Source of the DNA: an uncultured Collinsella sp.
Lineage (GTDB): Bacteria > Actinomycetota > Coriobacteriia > Coriobacteriales > Coriobacteriaceae
NCBI GenBank assembly: GCA_900542125.1
Contig: UQMO01000021.1
Span: 1 to 37,968, forward strand
DNA length: 37,968 nt
Direction: 5' to 3'
The notes under the pieces are model-generated. The model was given only the letters and a program-made list of their open reading frames with translations. It did no database searches and was not told the DNA's origin. Shown here piece after piece: positions 7,879 through 16,179 of the stretch. Numbering within the stretch: position 1 is the stretch's first letter; the number at the start of each line of letters is the position of its first letter. The position numbers were made by a program, and so were the translations under genes.

Positions 7879-8058
7879 CAAAACTATGTCGGTTTACGGG
7901 GCTGGATAGCGAACCTCCGATCATACCGAAAATCGCAAAAACAAAACCGCAGGTAGATCGCTTGCTGTTTTTCAAAAATAGGGGGTATGGATGAGGTCTC
8001 CGAGCTTAGCCCCGTAATCCGGCATAGTTTTGAAATGGCGCCATATCGGTGACAGCCC
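7879..8058. repeat. Nested-palindrome element, copy A (upstream of the adhesin)
   Basis: Outer arms 7879-7903 and 8008-8032 are complementary at 23 of 25 positions (CAAAACTATG...ACGGGGCT type). Inside them is a second inverted pair, CATACC (7922-7927) with GGTATG, around an AT-rich core containing AAAACCGCAGGTAGA (7943-7957). Homology with copy C continues past the right arm to about 8058 (TGAAATGGC...ATCGGT). No ORF is supported. Copies B (15714-15873) and C (15966-16145) lie on the other side of the adhesin gene. Confidence 0.85.
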
Positions 8059-8068
8059 TTGAGCCCCC

Positions 8069-8096
8069 GGGGACGGAGGAAAACGGATCATTTTGG
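8069..8096. repeat. 28-bp GGGGACGGAGG repeat, copy 1
   Basis: A 28-nt block beginning GGGGACGGAGGAAAACGG and ending ATCATTTTGG. It is identical to bases 15896-15923. It lies 37 bases beyond the right arm of element A, whereas the other copy lies 23 bases beyond the right arm of element B. It shares the GGGGAC core with the REP-like units elsewhere in the window. Confidence 0.85.
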
Positions 8097-8140
8097 CCCG
8101 ATGGCTCTGAGTCGCACCTATTTTCCTGCGAAAACGCCGT

Positions 8141-8219
8141 GTCTCAACTTTGGTGAGACATTTGTCTCACGCCCAAAACCGAATCTGGAACGTGTGTCAC
8201 CTGCTAAAATTGTGTCTCA
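8141..8219 (+). promoter_or_regulatory. Adhesin promoter with repeated GTCTCA boxes
   Basis: An extended -10, TGC-TAAAAT (TG at 8202-8203, hexamer 8205-8210), lies 62 bases before the adhesin start; the -35 is weak, as is usual for extended -10 promoters. GTCTCA occurs at 8141-8146, inverted as TGAGAC at 8154-8159, and again at 8164-8169 and 8214-8219. The last two bracket the -10. These look like binding sites for a repressor or activator of the giant surface protein. The RBS GGGAGA is just upstream of ATG 8272. Confidence 0.5.
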
Positions 8220-8271
8220 TTCCGTAACTTTAGGCTGATGCAAGGTCTGAGCCTGCGAGAAGGGAGACGCG

Positions 8272-11200
8272 ATGAGTAAGTACACGAGGGGTCTCTTGGC
8301 GGTGATACTGGCCGTAGTGCTGGTATTGCCGGCTGCAGCATTTGCCATGCTGCCCGAGGCCAACGCCAGGTCCAGCACAGGAATGGACGGACCGGAAGCG
8401 ACAAAGATAGTCGACCACGACACCAGCAACCATTGGAAGTTCTGGGCGGGCGGCTATGACGGCGGCAAGGTCACGACGCAAAACGTCGGCCGAATTTGGA
8501 CGGATAAGACGGTCCAAGCAATCGATGACGGGAAATCGGACTTTTTGACTACGCTTTCGGCGATGTCTTCGACATCCGATACGACGTCGCTGGTTTCCAA
8601 GCCGCTCGACATCGTGATGGTGCTCGATGCCTCTGGCTCAATGGATGATCCTATGGGTGGTAAAGGGTCCCCTAAGCGTATCGTTGCGCTCAAGAATGCT
8701 GCCAACCACTTTATCGACACCATTGCCGAGCAAAACAAGAACGTTAAGGACGCGAGCAAGCAGCACCAGGTTGCCATCGTAAAGTTTGCGGGCAAGAAGA
8801 GCGATAAGGTTGGTAATGATACCTATCGCGACGACGGCAACACCTACAACTACTCCCAGACCATGTTGGGCCTCACGGTCTGCAAGGATGGGGGCGCAAA
8901 GAGCCTCAAGAACACGGTTAATTTAATCGAGCCTGCTGGCTCTACTCGTGCCGACTATGGCATGGACCTGGCCAAGGGCATTGCTGGTCGTGAAGACGCC
9001 CAGAAGATCGTTGTGTTCTTCACCGATGGCTCTCCTACGAGTTCTAATGGTTTTGAGGCCGAGGTTGCTAAGGATGCCATCAATATCGCCAAGACCATAA
9101 AGAGTGGCGGGGCGACCATTTATACCATCGGTATCTTCAACGGTGCGAAGCCGGGCGACGATCCAACAAGCAGCCGCACGAGCAACGAGAATAAATTCAT
9201 GCATGCCGTGTCGAGTAACTATCCGGATGCCACATCGTCCGTAAGCCATGGCTTTTTTGGAACTGAGAAGTGGAATGTCAATTTCGGCAACCCCGTTGCC
9301 GGTGCTAGCTACTACAAGTCGGCGACCAACGCCGCCGAGCTTGATCAGGTCTTTAAGGACATCTCGAGTGCCATTACGTCGGGCAAGGGTTTCCCGACCA
9401 AGGTCGAGGGCAACAATCCCAACGGTTCCGGCTACATCACATTCGAGGACGAGCTGGGCGCCTTTATGCAGGTCGATAGCTTTACCGGTGCCGAGTACAA
9501 CGGCAAGACCTATGGGGCCGCCACCAAGTCGACCGATGGCAATATCGATACCTATACGTTTGATGGCGAGCTCGCCCATCTCGTAATTACGGTTGATTGC
9601 GCGGACGAGAACAATCCGCAGCGCGGCGACATCGTGACGGTCAAGGTCCCCGCATCGCTCATTCCGCTGCGCCGTTTTACCGTTGACGAGTCTGCGGGCA
9701 CGTTTGTGGTTGACTCCACGGATGCCATCTCGCCTATCCGCGTTGCGTATGCATCGAGCGTAAAGGCTATTGCGCGCAAAAACCTGTTTACTCCCAATAA
9801 CGTACCGGGACTGCAGGATTACATCAATGAGCACAAGGACGCCGATTCCAATACCGTTAGCTTCTGCGCCAACAAGTGGACCGGCGACGATGCGGGCGAT
9901 ACGGTCGCAAGCTTTGAGCCTGCTGCTACGAACAGCTACTACTACTTCCAAAAGCTAACGCCCGTCTACACAGACGCGGCTTGCACCAAGCTCGCAACGG
10001 AAAAGCCTTCGGGCTCTAAGACCTATTGGTACAAAGATGAGTTTATAGCGCAGAACTCGTCGGGCGCGCCGTACGATGATTCCGTTTCGATCCAGGTTAA
10101 GGGAAGCGAGCTCGAAAACTTTGAAGGTGCTTTGGTAAAGGATGGCGATCACTGGTCGATTAAGGCTGGCACCGCGCGCCTCGCCTTTATCAACCAGCTT
10201 CACACCACCAAGGAGCGTGTGGGCGGAAACCCGACGGACACCGCACGCGACGTGATCAATCCCCAGTGGAACAACACGAAGGTTGTTTCTGGTGCGACGA
10301 AGGTCAATGTCTACCTGGGCAATAACGGCAAGATTAGCTTTACGCTCAATACCACGCCGACAACGTTGACAACTGCCGACTTTGGCCTGACCAAGGTGCT
10401 CGAGGGCCGCGACTGGACGGATGAGGACAAGTTTGAGTTTGGCCTGACGTCCGAGGACAACGCCCCGATGCCCAGGTCCACGACTGCGTTTGCAACCAAG
10501 GGCCATGCGGACATTAGCTTTGGCGAGATTGCCTATGACAAGCCGGGCACGTATGTCTACAAGGTTAGCGAGAAGCATGCCGGGACCACGGTCGACGGCA
10601 TCGCCTACAGCAAGAACGTTGCAGAGTTCACCGTAACGGTGACACCCAACGCAAAGGGAAAGCTCGAGGCTTCTGTGAAGAAGACCTCGGGCGAGGTCGA
10701 GTTCAAGAACACCTATACCGCCAATCCCGCTGAGTCGAGCGTCACCGATCAGATTACAGTTACCAAGGTCCTGACCGGCCATAAGCTCCAGGACAATGAG
10801 TTCTCCTTTGAGCTCGTTGAGGGTGAGGGCGAGGACGCGTCGGTTGTCGAAACCGTTAAGAATGATGCCAACGGCAACGTTGCGTTCAGCGCCATCAAGT
10901 ACACCGAGATCGGTCAGCACATCTATACGCTGCGCGAGGTCAAGGGCAATGCCGGCGGCATCGCCTATGACAAAACCGTCTATACCGTCGTGACGACCAT
11001 CGCCGACAATGGCAAGGGCCAGCTTGTGGCCACGCATAAGCTGAAGGGCGCCGAGGACGTCAAGAAGATTGAGTTCAAGAACTCCTACACCGTGACGCCC
11101 AAGAGCTCCAGCGTCACCGACCAGATCACCGCGACCAAGTCCCTGACCGGGCGCAAGCTTGCCGCCGGCGAGTTCTCCTTCGAGCTTGTCGAGGGCGACA

Positions 11201-14200
11201 AGGTCGTCGCCACCGGCACCAACGACGCCAGCGGTAACATCACGATGGGCACCGTCAAGTATGACAAGGCCGGAACGCATACCTACACACTGCGCGAAGT
11301 CAACGGCGGAACCACCAGCAAGGGCATCGCCTACGACGGCAAGACTTACACCATCGTGACCACCATCACCGATGAGGGCGACGGCACGCTCAAGGCCGAG
11401 CATGTCCTGAAGGATGCCAAGGCTGCCGAGTTCAAGAATTCCTACAATCTGACCCCCACTGAGTCCAGCGTCACCGACCAGGTCAAGGCGACCAAGTTCC
11501 TGACCGGGCGCGCGCTTGCCGCCGGCGAGTTCTCCTTCGAGCTCGTCGAGGGCGACAAGGTCGTCGCCACCGGCAAGAACGCCGCTGACGGCACGGTTGT
11601 CATGGACAAAATCACTTACGACAAGCCCGGCAAGCACACCTACACGCTGCGCGAGGTCAGGGGCAACGTCGGTGGTATCACCTACGATGCCGCGACCTAC
11701 ACCATCGAGACTGTCGTCAAGGACAACGGCGACGGCACGCTCGGCGTAGAGCATAAGCTGAAGGGCGCCGACGAGGCGAAGTTTACCAACTCCTACGAGC
11801 CTGGCTCCAAGAGCTCCAGCGTCACCGACCAGATTACCGCGATCAAGTCCTTGGACGGCCGTGACCTCAAGGCCGGCGAGTTCCGTTTTGAGCTCGTCGA
11901 GGGCAATAACGTAGTCGCCACCGGCACCAACAATGCCGACGGCAAGATCGTGATGGATTCCGTCACCTACACCGCGGCTGGCGAGCACACCTACATGCTG
12001 CGCGAGACCAAGGCCGGCGCCACCGAAAACGGCATTACCTACAGCACCTCTGAGTACACTATCGTGACCATCGTCAAGGACAACGGCGACGGCGCCCTTA
12101 GCGTGGAGCACAAGCTGCAGAACGCCGACGAGGCGATCTTCGAGAATACCTACACGGTGGCCCCCAAGAGCTCCAGTGTCACCGACCAGATCACCGCGAC
12201 CAAGTTCCTGACCGGGCGCGACCTCAAGGAAGGCGAGTTCTCCTTCGAGCTCGTCGAGGGTAACGATGTCGTCGCCACCGGCAAGAACGACGCCCGCGGC
12301 AAGATCACGATGAGCCCCATCGAGTACACCGCTGCCGGCAAGCACACCTACACGCTGCGCGAGGTCCCGGGCGACGCCGGCAACGGCATCACCTACGACG
12401 GCAAGACCTACACCATCGAGACGACCGTCACCGACAACGGCAAGGGTGAGCTCGTGGTAAAGCATGAGCTGAATGGAGCCGACGAGGCGAAGTTCAACAA
12501 CAGCTACAAGCCGAATCCTGGCGAGTTCAGTGTCACCGACCAGGTCACCGCGACCAAGTTCCTGACCGGGCGCGACCTCAAGGACGGCGAGTTCTCCTTC
12601 GAGCTCGTCGAGGGCGAGGGCGAGGACGCCAAGGTCGTCGCCACCGGCACCAACAATGCCGAAGGCAACATCACGATGAACGCCGTGAAGTACACCGAGG
12701 CCGGCAAGCATACCTACACGCTGCGCGAGGTCAACGGCGGAACCACCAGCAAGGGCATCACGTACGGCGACGCCAAGTACACCATCGAGACCACCATTAC
12801 CGACAAGGGCGATGGCACGCTCAAGGCCGAGCATGTCCTGAAGGACGCCACGGCTGCGACCTTCAAGAACACCTACAGCGTGACCCCGCTCGACGCAGAG
12901 CTCGACTTTGATCTGAGTAAGGCTATCGACGGTCGCGACTGGACGGACTCCGACGAGTTCAGCTTTACCATCACCGCCGCCGAGGGCACCCCGCTGCCCG
13001 ATCCTGCAACCGTGACCGTGAACAAGCACGATGCGAAGGATGGCATCGCTGCCGTCAAGTTCGGCAAGATCCGCTACACGGCTGCCGGAACCTACACGTA
13101 CGAGATCCGCGAGAACGCGGGTAACGCGGCCGGCATGGCGTATGACGGGCATGTCGCGACCGCCGAAGTGACCGTGACTGAGGACGGCGAGGGCAAGCTG
13201 ACCGCCAATGTCACCAAGAAGGAAAACGGACGCTTCACCAACACGTACCGCACTGAGCTTAACTACACCGCGGCCGGCGGCCTCAAGCTCAGCAAGAGCC
13301 TCTCCGGACGTCCTATGACCGAGGGTCAGTTCACGTTTACCGTGACGCCTGCCGACGAGGCCTCGGCCAACGCGCTTGGCCTGCTGCCCGGAGCCAACAA
13401 CTTCAAGTCCCCTGCGACGGCAGAGGCAACGGTCGGCCTGATCGACATCCTGGCTGGCCATGAGGTCAAGTTTACGCAGGCTGACGCCGGCAAGACCTTC
13501 ACGTACACCGTAGCCGAGAAGAATGACGGCAAGCCCGGTTACACCTACGACGACGCCGTGCGTACCGTGACGATCGCCGTCGCCGATGACGGTGCCGGTA
13601 CGCTTACCGCCACGACGACCGTCTCCGGCGGTCCCGAGGGTACGCATACGACGGTCCACAAGAGCGGTGAGAACAAGGTCGAGAGTGCCCTGGTTCCGTT
13701 CCACAACAGCTACAGCGCTACGACCAATACGCCTGGTGGTACCGCTGCTCAGGTTGTCGCCACCAAGACCCTGACCGGTCGTCCGATGGCCGACGGCGAG
13801 TTCTGGTTCGGCATTGCCTATCAGGGCGAGCTTGTGGGCTACGAAAACCTCAAGCCTAATATCGGCGGGCATGTGAGCTTTGATGCGCTGCACTACGACA
13901 CCGAGATGCTTGCCAATCTTGAGGCGGCTGGGCTTGCCCATCGTACCGACAAGGACGGTAAGCTCGCTTGGACCATTAACTACACGGCCTACGAAGATTT
14001 ATTCGGGCTGCCGAATGGCGTTTCCGCTACAACGTGGAGCTTTGGCTTTAAGGTTATCGTTGTCGACAACGGTGACGGTACCCTGACGGCAACGGTCGAC
14101 TACGGTGGCGTCGAGCCCTTGTTCGAAAACGTCTACGGCGCCGAGGCCGTGGATGCCGCACTCATCGGCACCAAGAAGCTCCAGGCAGCCGAGGGCCTGG

Positions 14201-15582
14201 CCCCGGCCGACATCGCGGGTAAGTTTACCTTTACCGTGACCGCTGACGAGGCGGGTGCCCCGATGCCCGAGCGCACGACCGCAACCAACGACGCGGCCGG
14301 CAACGTGGACTTTGGCAAGGTCCACTTTACGCTCGAGGACCTCAACCGCGCCCTGGGCGTGACGGACGATGCGACCGATAAGGCCGAGGCAGACGAAGCT
14401 GACGAGGCTGAGGCCGACGAGGCAGAGGCTGAAGAGGCCGACGCCGACGCTGATGCCAACGCCGACGAGCCCAGCGACGAGTCCGAGCCCGCAGATCCCG
14501 CTGCCCCGCGCTCGCACACCTTTACCTACACGGTGGCCGAGTCCGGTAGCGCCCCTGGCGTGACCAACGACACCAACGCCACGCGCAAGGTTTCCTACAC
14601 CGTGACCGATGACGGTGCCGGACATCTGATCGTCAAGCGCGACGGCGGCGACGGTGCGGCCTTTACGTTCACCAACACGTACGGCGTGACACCTACCGAT
14701 TCTTCCGTGACCGATCAGGTCAAGACGGTTAAGCGTCTGACCGGCCGCGACCTTGCAGCTGGCGAGTTCACGTTTGAGCTGCTCGAGGACGGCGTGACTG
14801 TCGCTAGTGGCACCAACGACGCCAACGGTAACGTTACGCTGAGCCCGATTCGCTACGAGGCGCCCGGTACGCACACGTACACGCTGCGCGAGGCTTGCCC
14901 CAACGCGCTCGGCCTGTACAAGGGCGTCACCTATGACGGCACGACCTACACCGTCGTGACCACCGTCTCCGACAACGGCGACGGCACGCTGACCGCGACG
15001 CACAAGCTCGAGGGAACCACCGAGTCGGCTGGCTTTACCAACAAGTATCACGCCATGCCCACGCAGGTTTCCATCGGCGCCATCAAGGTGCTCGAGGGAC
15101 GCGAGCTCAAGAAGGACGAGTTTAGCTTTAAGCTCGTTGGCGAGGACATCGAGTCTACGGTTACCAACGATGCCGACGGCAAGATCAACTTCGACAAGTT
15201 CGAGTACGACGAGCCCGGTACGTACGTCTACACCATCAGCGAGGTCAAGGGCGACGAGGCCGGTATGACCTACGACAAGTCCGTCTTTACCGCGACCGTC
15301 AACGTGGTCGACGACGGCGAGGGCAACCTCAAGGCGAACGTTGCCTTTACCAAGGGCGACAAGAGCGTCGAGGGTATCGTGTTCAACAACACGTACAAGA
15401 AGCCCGAGACGCCCGTGCCGACGCCCGATCCCGGCACGCCCAAGACCGTGACGAACATCGTTAAGACGGTCAAGGGTTTCCTGCCCGCCACCGGCGACCA
15501 GCAGGCTGCCGCTCTGCTTATGGCATTTGTCATCGCCACGGCCGGCGTCGGAGCCCTGGTCTGGGGTATCCGTAAGCGCTAG
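8272..15582 (+). CDS. Giant LPXTG-anchored VWA / pilin-type isopeptide-domain adhesin
   Basis: A 2436-residue cell-wall protein. Signal peptide ~1-32 (hydrophobic LLAVILAVVLVLPAAAFA). VWA domain ~110-365 with the MIDAS motif D119-A-S121-G-S123 and TDG at 251-253. A linker module runs ~370-700. Then come 13 tandem Spy0128/FctA-type domains starting near residues 704, 822, 945, 1065, 1181, 1300, 1420, 1543, 1664, 1823, 1960, 2144 and 2266. Most carry Lys in TK.LTGR, Glu in YTLRE and Asn in FKNSY, the trio that forms intramolecular Lys-Asn isopeptide bonds in streptococcal pilins. A Pro-rich spacer precedes the sortase signal LPATG (2404-2408), a membrane segment and an RKR tail. The expected role is a rigid stalk presenting the VWA head to host or bacterial ligands. 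Domain 11 carries an acidic insertion (~2037-2080). No sortase gene is in the window. Confidence 0.95.
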   Translation: MSKYTRGLLAVILAVVLVLPAAAFAMLPEANARSSTGMDGPEATKIVDHDTSNHWKFWAGGYDGGKVTTQNVGRIWTDKTVQAIDDGKSDFLTTLSAMSSTSDTTSLVSKPLDIVMVLDASGSMDDPMGGKGSPKRIVALKNAANHFIDTIAEQNKNVKDASKQHQVAIVKFAGKKSDKVGNDTYRDDGNTYNYSQTMLGLTVCKDGGAKSLKNTVNLIEPAGSTRADYGMDLAKGIAGREDAQKIVVFFTDGSPTSSNGFEAEVAKDAINIAKTIKSGGATIYTIGIFNGAKPGDDPTSSRTSNENKFMHAVSSNYPDATSSVSHGFFGTEKWNVNFGNPVAGASYYKSATNAAELDQVFKDISSAITSGKGFPTKVEGNNPNGSGYITFEDELGAFMQVDSFTGAEYNGKTYGAATKSTDGNIDTYTFDGELAHLVITVDCADENNPQRGDIVTVKVPASLIPLRRFTVDESAGTFVVDSTDAISPIRVAYASSVKAIARKNLFTPNNVPGLQDYINEHKDADSNTVSFCANKWTGDDAGDTVASFEPAATNSYYYFQKLTPVYTDAACTKLATEKPSGSKTYWYKDEFIAQNSSGAPYDDSVSIQVKGSELENFEGALVKDGDHWSIKAGTARLAFINQLHTTKERVGGNPTDTARDVINPQWNNTKVVSGATKVNVYLGNNGKISFTLNTTPTTLTTADFGLTKVLEGRDWTDEDKFEFGLTSEDNAPMPRSTTAFATKGHADISFGEIAYDKPGTYVYKVSEKHAGTTVDGIAYSKNVAEFTVTVTPNAKGKLEASVKKTSGEVEFKNTYTANPAESSVTDQITVTKVLTGHKLQDNEFSFELVEGEGEDASVVETVKNDANGNVAFSAIKYTEIGQHIYTLREVKGNAGGIAYDKTVYTVVTTIADNGKGQLVATHKLKGAEDVKKIEFKNSYTVTPKSSSVTDQITATKSLTGRKLAAGEFSFELVEGDKVVATGTNDASGNITMGTVKYDKAGTHTYTLREVNGGTTSKGIAYDGKTYTIVTTITDEGDGTLKAEHVLKDAKAAEFKNSYNLTPTESSVTDQVKATKFLTGRALAAGEFSFELVEGDKVVATGKNAADGTVVMDKITYDKPGKHTYTLREVRGNVGGITYDAATYTIETVVKDNGDGTLGVEHKLKGADEAKFTNSYEPGSKSSSVTDQITAIKSLDGRDLKAGEFRFELVEGNNVVATGTNNADGKIVMDSVTYTAAGEHTYMLRETKAGATENGITYSTSEYTIVTIVKDNGDGALSVEHKLQNADEAIFENTYTVAPKSSSVTDQITATKFLTGRDLKEGEFSFELVEGNDVVATGKNDARGKITMSPIEYTAAGKHTYTLREVPGDAGNGITYDGKTYTIETTVTDNGKGELVVKHELNGADEAKFNNSYKPNPGEFSVTDQVTATKFLTGRDLKDGEFSFELVEGEGEDAKVVATGTNNAEGNITMNAVKYTEAGKHTYTLREVNGGTTSKGITYGDAKYTIETTITDKGDGTLKAEHVLKDATAATFKNTYSVTPLDAELDFDLSKAIDGRDWTDSDEFSFTITAAEGTPLPDPATVTVNKHDAKDGIAAVKFGKIRYTAAGTYTYEIRENAGNAAGMAYDGHVATAEVTVTEDGEGKLTANVTKKENGRFTNTYRTELNYTAAGGLKLSKSLSGRPMTEGQFTFTVTPADEASANALGLLPGANNFKSPATAEATVGLIDILAGHEVKFTQADAGKTFTYTVAEKNDGKPGYTYDDAVRTVTIAVADDGAGTLTATTTVSGGPEGTHTTVHKSGENKVESALVPFHNSYSATTNTPGGTAAQVVATKTLTGRPMADGEFWFGIAYQGELVGYENLKPNIGGHVSFDALHYDTEMLANLEAAGLAHRTDKDGKLAWTINYTAYEDLFGLPNGVSATTWSFGFKVIVVDNGDGTLTATVDYGGVEPLFENVYGAEAVDAALIGTKKLQAAEGLAPADIAGKFTFTVTADEAGAPMPERTTATNDAAGNVDFGKVHFTLEDLNRALGVTDDATDKAEADEADEAEADEAEAEEADADADANADEPSDESEPADPAAPRSHTFTYTVAESGSAPGVTNDTNATRKVSYTVTDDGAGHLIVKRDGGDGAAFTFTNTYGVTPTDSSVTDQVKTVKRLTGRDLAAGEFTFELLEDGVTVASGTNDANGNVTLSPIRYEAPGTHTYTLREACPNALGLYKGVTYDGTTYTVVTTVSDNGDGTLTATHKLEGTTESAGFTNKYHAMPTQVSIGAIKVLEGRELKKDEFSFKLVGEDIESTVTNDADGKINFDKFEYDEPGTYVYTISEVKGDEAGMTYDKSVFTATVNVVDDGEGNLKANVAFTKGDKSVEGIVFNNTYKKPETPVPTPDPGTPKTVTNIVKTVKGFLPATGDQQAAALLMAFVIATAGVGALVWGIRKR
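10735..12897 (+). repeat. Near-identical tandem isopeptide-domain repeats (domains 2-7)
   Basis: Six consecutive units of ~350-370 bp within the adhesin gene. Unit starts are at ~10735, 11104, 11464, 11812, 12169 and 12529. Long DNA stretches are nearly identical from unit to unit, for example the segment coding GEFSFELVEG and the segment coding HTYTLREV. Nucleotide-level identity implies recent duplication or gene conversion, and makes the repeat number prone to variation and to short-read assembly collapse. Confidence 0.85.
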
Positions 15583-15599
15583 GCACGCTGGCAGCGCCT

Positions 15600-15615
15600 G
15601 GGGCCAAAAGGCCCC
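15600..15615 (+). terminator. Short GC hairpin just after the adhesin stop
   Basis: GGGGCC (15600-15605), loop AAAA, GGCCCC (15610-15615), 17 bases after the stop codon. No T-run follows. It probably supports the stronger terminator at 15658. Confidence 0.45.
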
Positions 15616-15657
15616 GGGCGGCCGGCAGGGCTAAATTCCGACCTACTCCTACCCCCA

Positions 15658-15699
15658 GCCGCCACGGAGGCATCTCCCTCCTCCGTGGCGGCGCTTTTA
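15658..15699 (+). terminator. Rho-independent terminator of the adhesin gene
   Basis: A perfect 13-bp stem, GCCGCCACGGAGG (15658-15670) with CCTCCGTGGCGGC (15680-15692), a 9-nt loop, then GCTTTTAT. Confidence 0.88.
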
Positions 15700-15713
15700 T
15701 GCGCCGGGGGCGC

Positions 15714-15873
15714 GCCACGAAACCGGCCCATCTACTACGTTTAGCCCCTTACCCCCAACCATACCAAAAAACGCGAAAACAAAACCGCAGGTAGAACGCC
15801 TGTGGTTTTGTTCAAAACGAAGGTATGGTCATGGGTATCGCGTCAAACGTAGTAGATGGGCCGATTTCGTGGC
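15714..15873. repeat. Nested-palindrome element, copy B (different arms, same architecture)
   Basis: Outer arms 15714-15742 and 15845-15873 are complementary at 28 of 29 positions but have a sequence (GCCACGAAA...CTACTACGTTT) unrelated to the arms of copies A and C. The core is shared: CAACCATACC on the left, GGTATGG on the right, and AAAACCGCAGGTAGA at 15781-15795. In this copy the core also forms an inner hairpin (ACAAAACCGCAGG with CCTGTGGTTTTGT, one G-T pair). Confidence 0.85.
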
Positions 15874-15895
15874 GAGCGGTTCCGGCTGATCCCTT

Positions 15896-15923
15896 GGGGA
15901 CGGAGGAAAACGGATCATTTTGG
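15896..15923. repeat. 28-bp GGGGACGGAGG repeat, copy 2
   Basis: Identical over 28 bases to 8069-8096. It lies between nested-palindrome copies B and C. Flanking bases differ (CCCTT before it here, GAGCCCCC at copy 1). Confidence 0.85.
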
Positions 15924-15965
15924 TCCCGCGAGGCTGGCGGAGGCACTCGTCCAGGGCCGCCCGAA

Positions 15966-16145
15966 CAAAACTATGCCGGTTTACGGGGCTGAGTTACGAG
16001 TCTCCAACCATGCCGATATTCGTGAAAATAAAACCGCAGGTAGACGAGCCGTCATTTTGCAGAAAACGCGGGTATGGATGGGGGTCCTGAGTTTGGCCCC
16101 GTAAACCGGCATAGTTTTGAAATGGCCTTAAATCGGTAGCAGCCA
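15966..16145. repeat. Nested-palindrome element, copy C
   Basis: Outer arms 15966-15990 and 16095-16119 match at 24 of 25 positions and are the same sequence as in copy A. The core has CCATGCC and GGTATGG as the inner pair, and AAAACCGCAGGTAGA at 16030-16044. Similarity to copy A continues past the right arm (TGAAATGGC...AATCGGT...CAGCC). It lies just beyond the 3' end of the minus-strand response-regulator gene and could also act as its transcript end, since no T-rich terminator is visible there. Confidence 0.85.
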
Positions 16146-16179
16146 TTTTGCTATGCCGGAACGGTCGGTCTTCGGGCAA

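Noticed and set aside
7879..8058. Retron msr/msd or transposon end
   Set aside because: No reverse transcriptase or transposase within the window and no target-site duplication was recognised, so only a structured repeat is claimed.
10735..12897. CRISPR-like or satellite repeat
   Set aside because: Units are ~350-370 bp, in frame, and encode protein domains; no short palindromic repeats with spacers.
9955..13941. A 1328-codon open frame on the minus strand opposite the adhesin
   Set aside because: It mirrors the codon bias and tandem repeats of the true plus-strand gene, which has a signal peptide, VWA motif and LPATG anchor. The antisense product has no recognisable domain or RBS.
15856..16104. 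An 82-codon plus-strand frame across palindrome element C
   Set aside because: It runs through inverted-repeat arms, has no Shine-Dalgarno and no protein-like composition.
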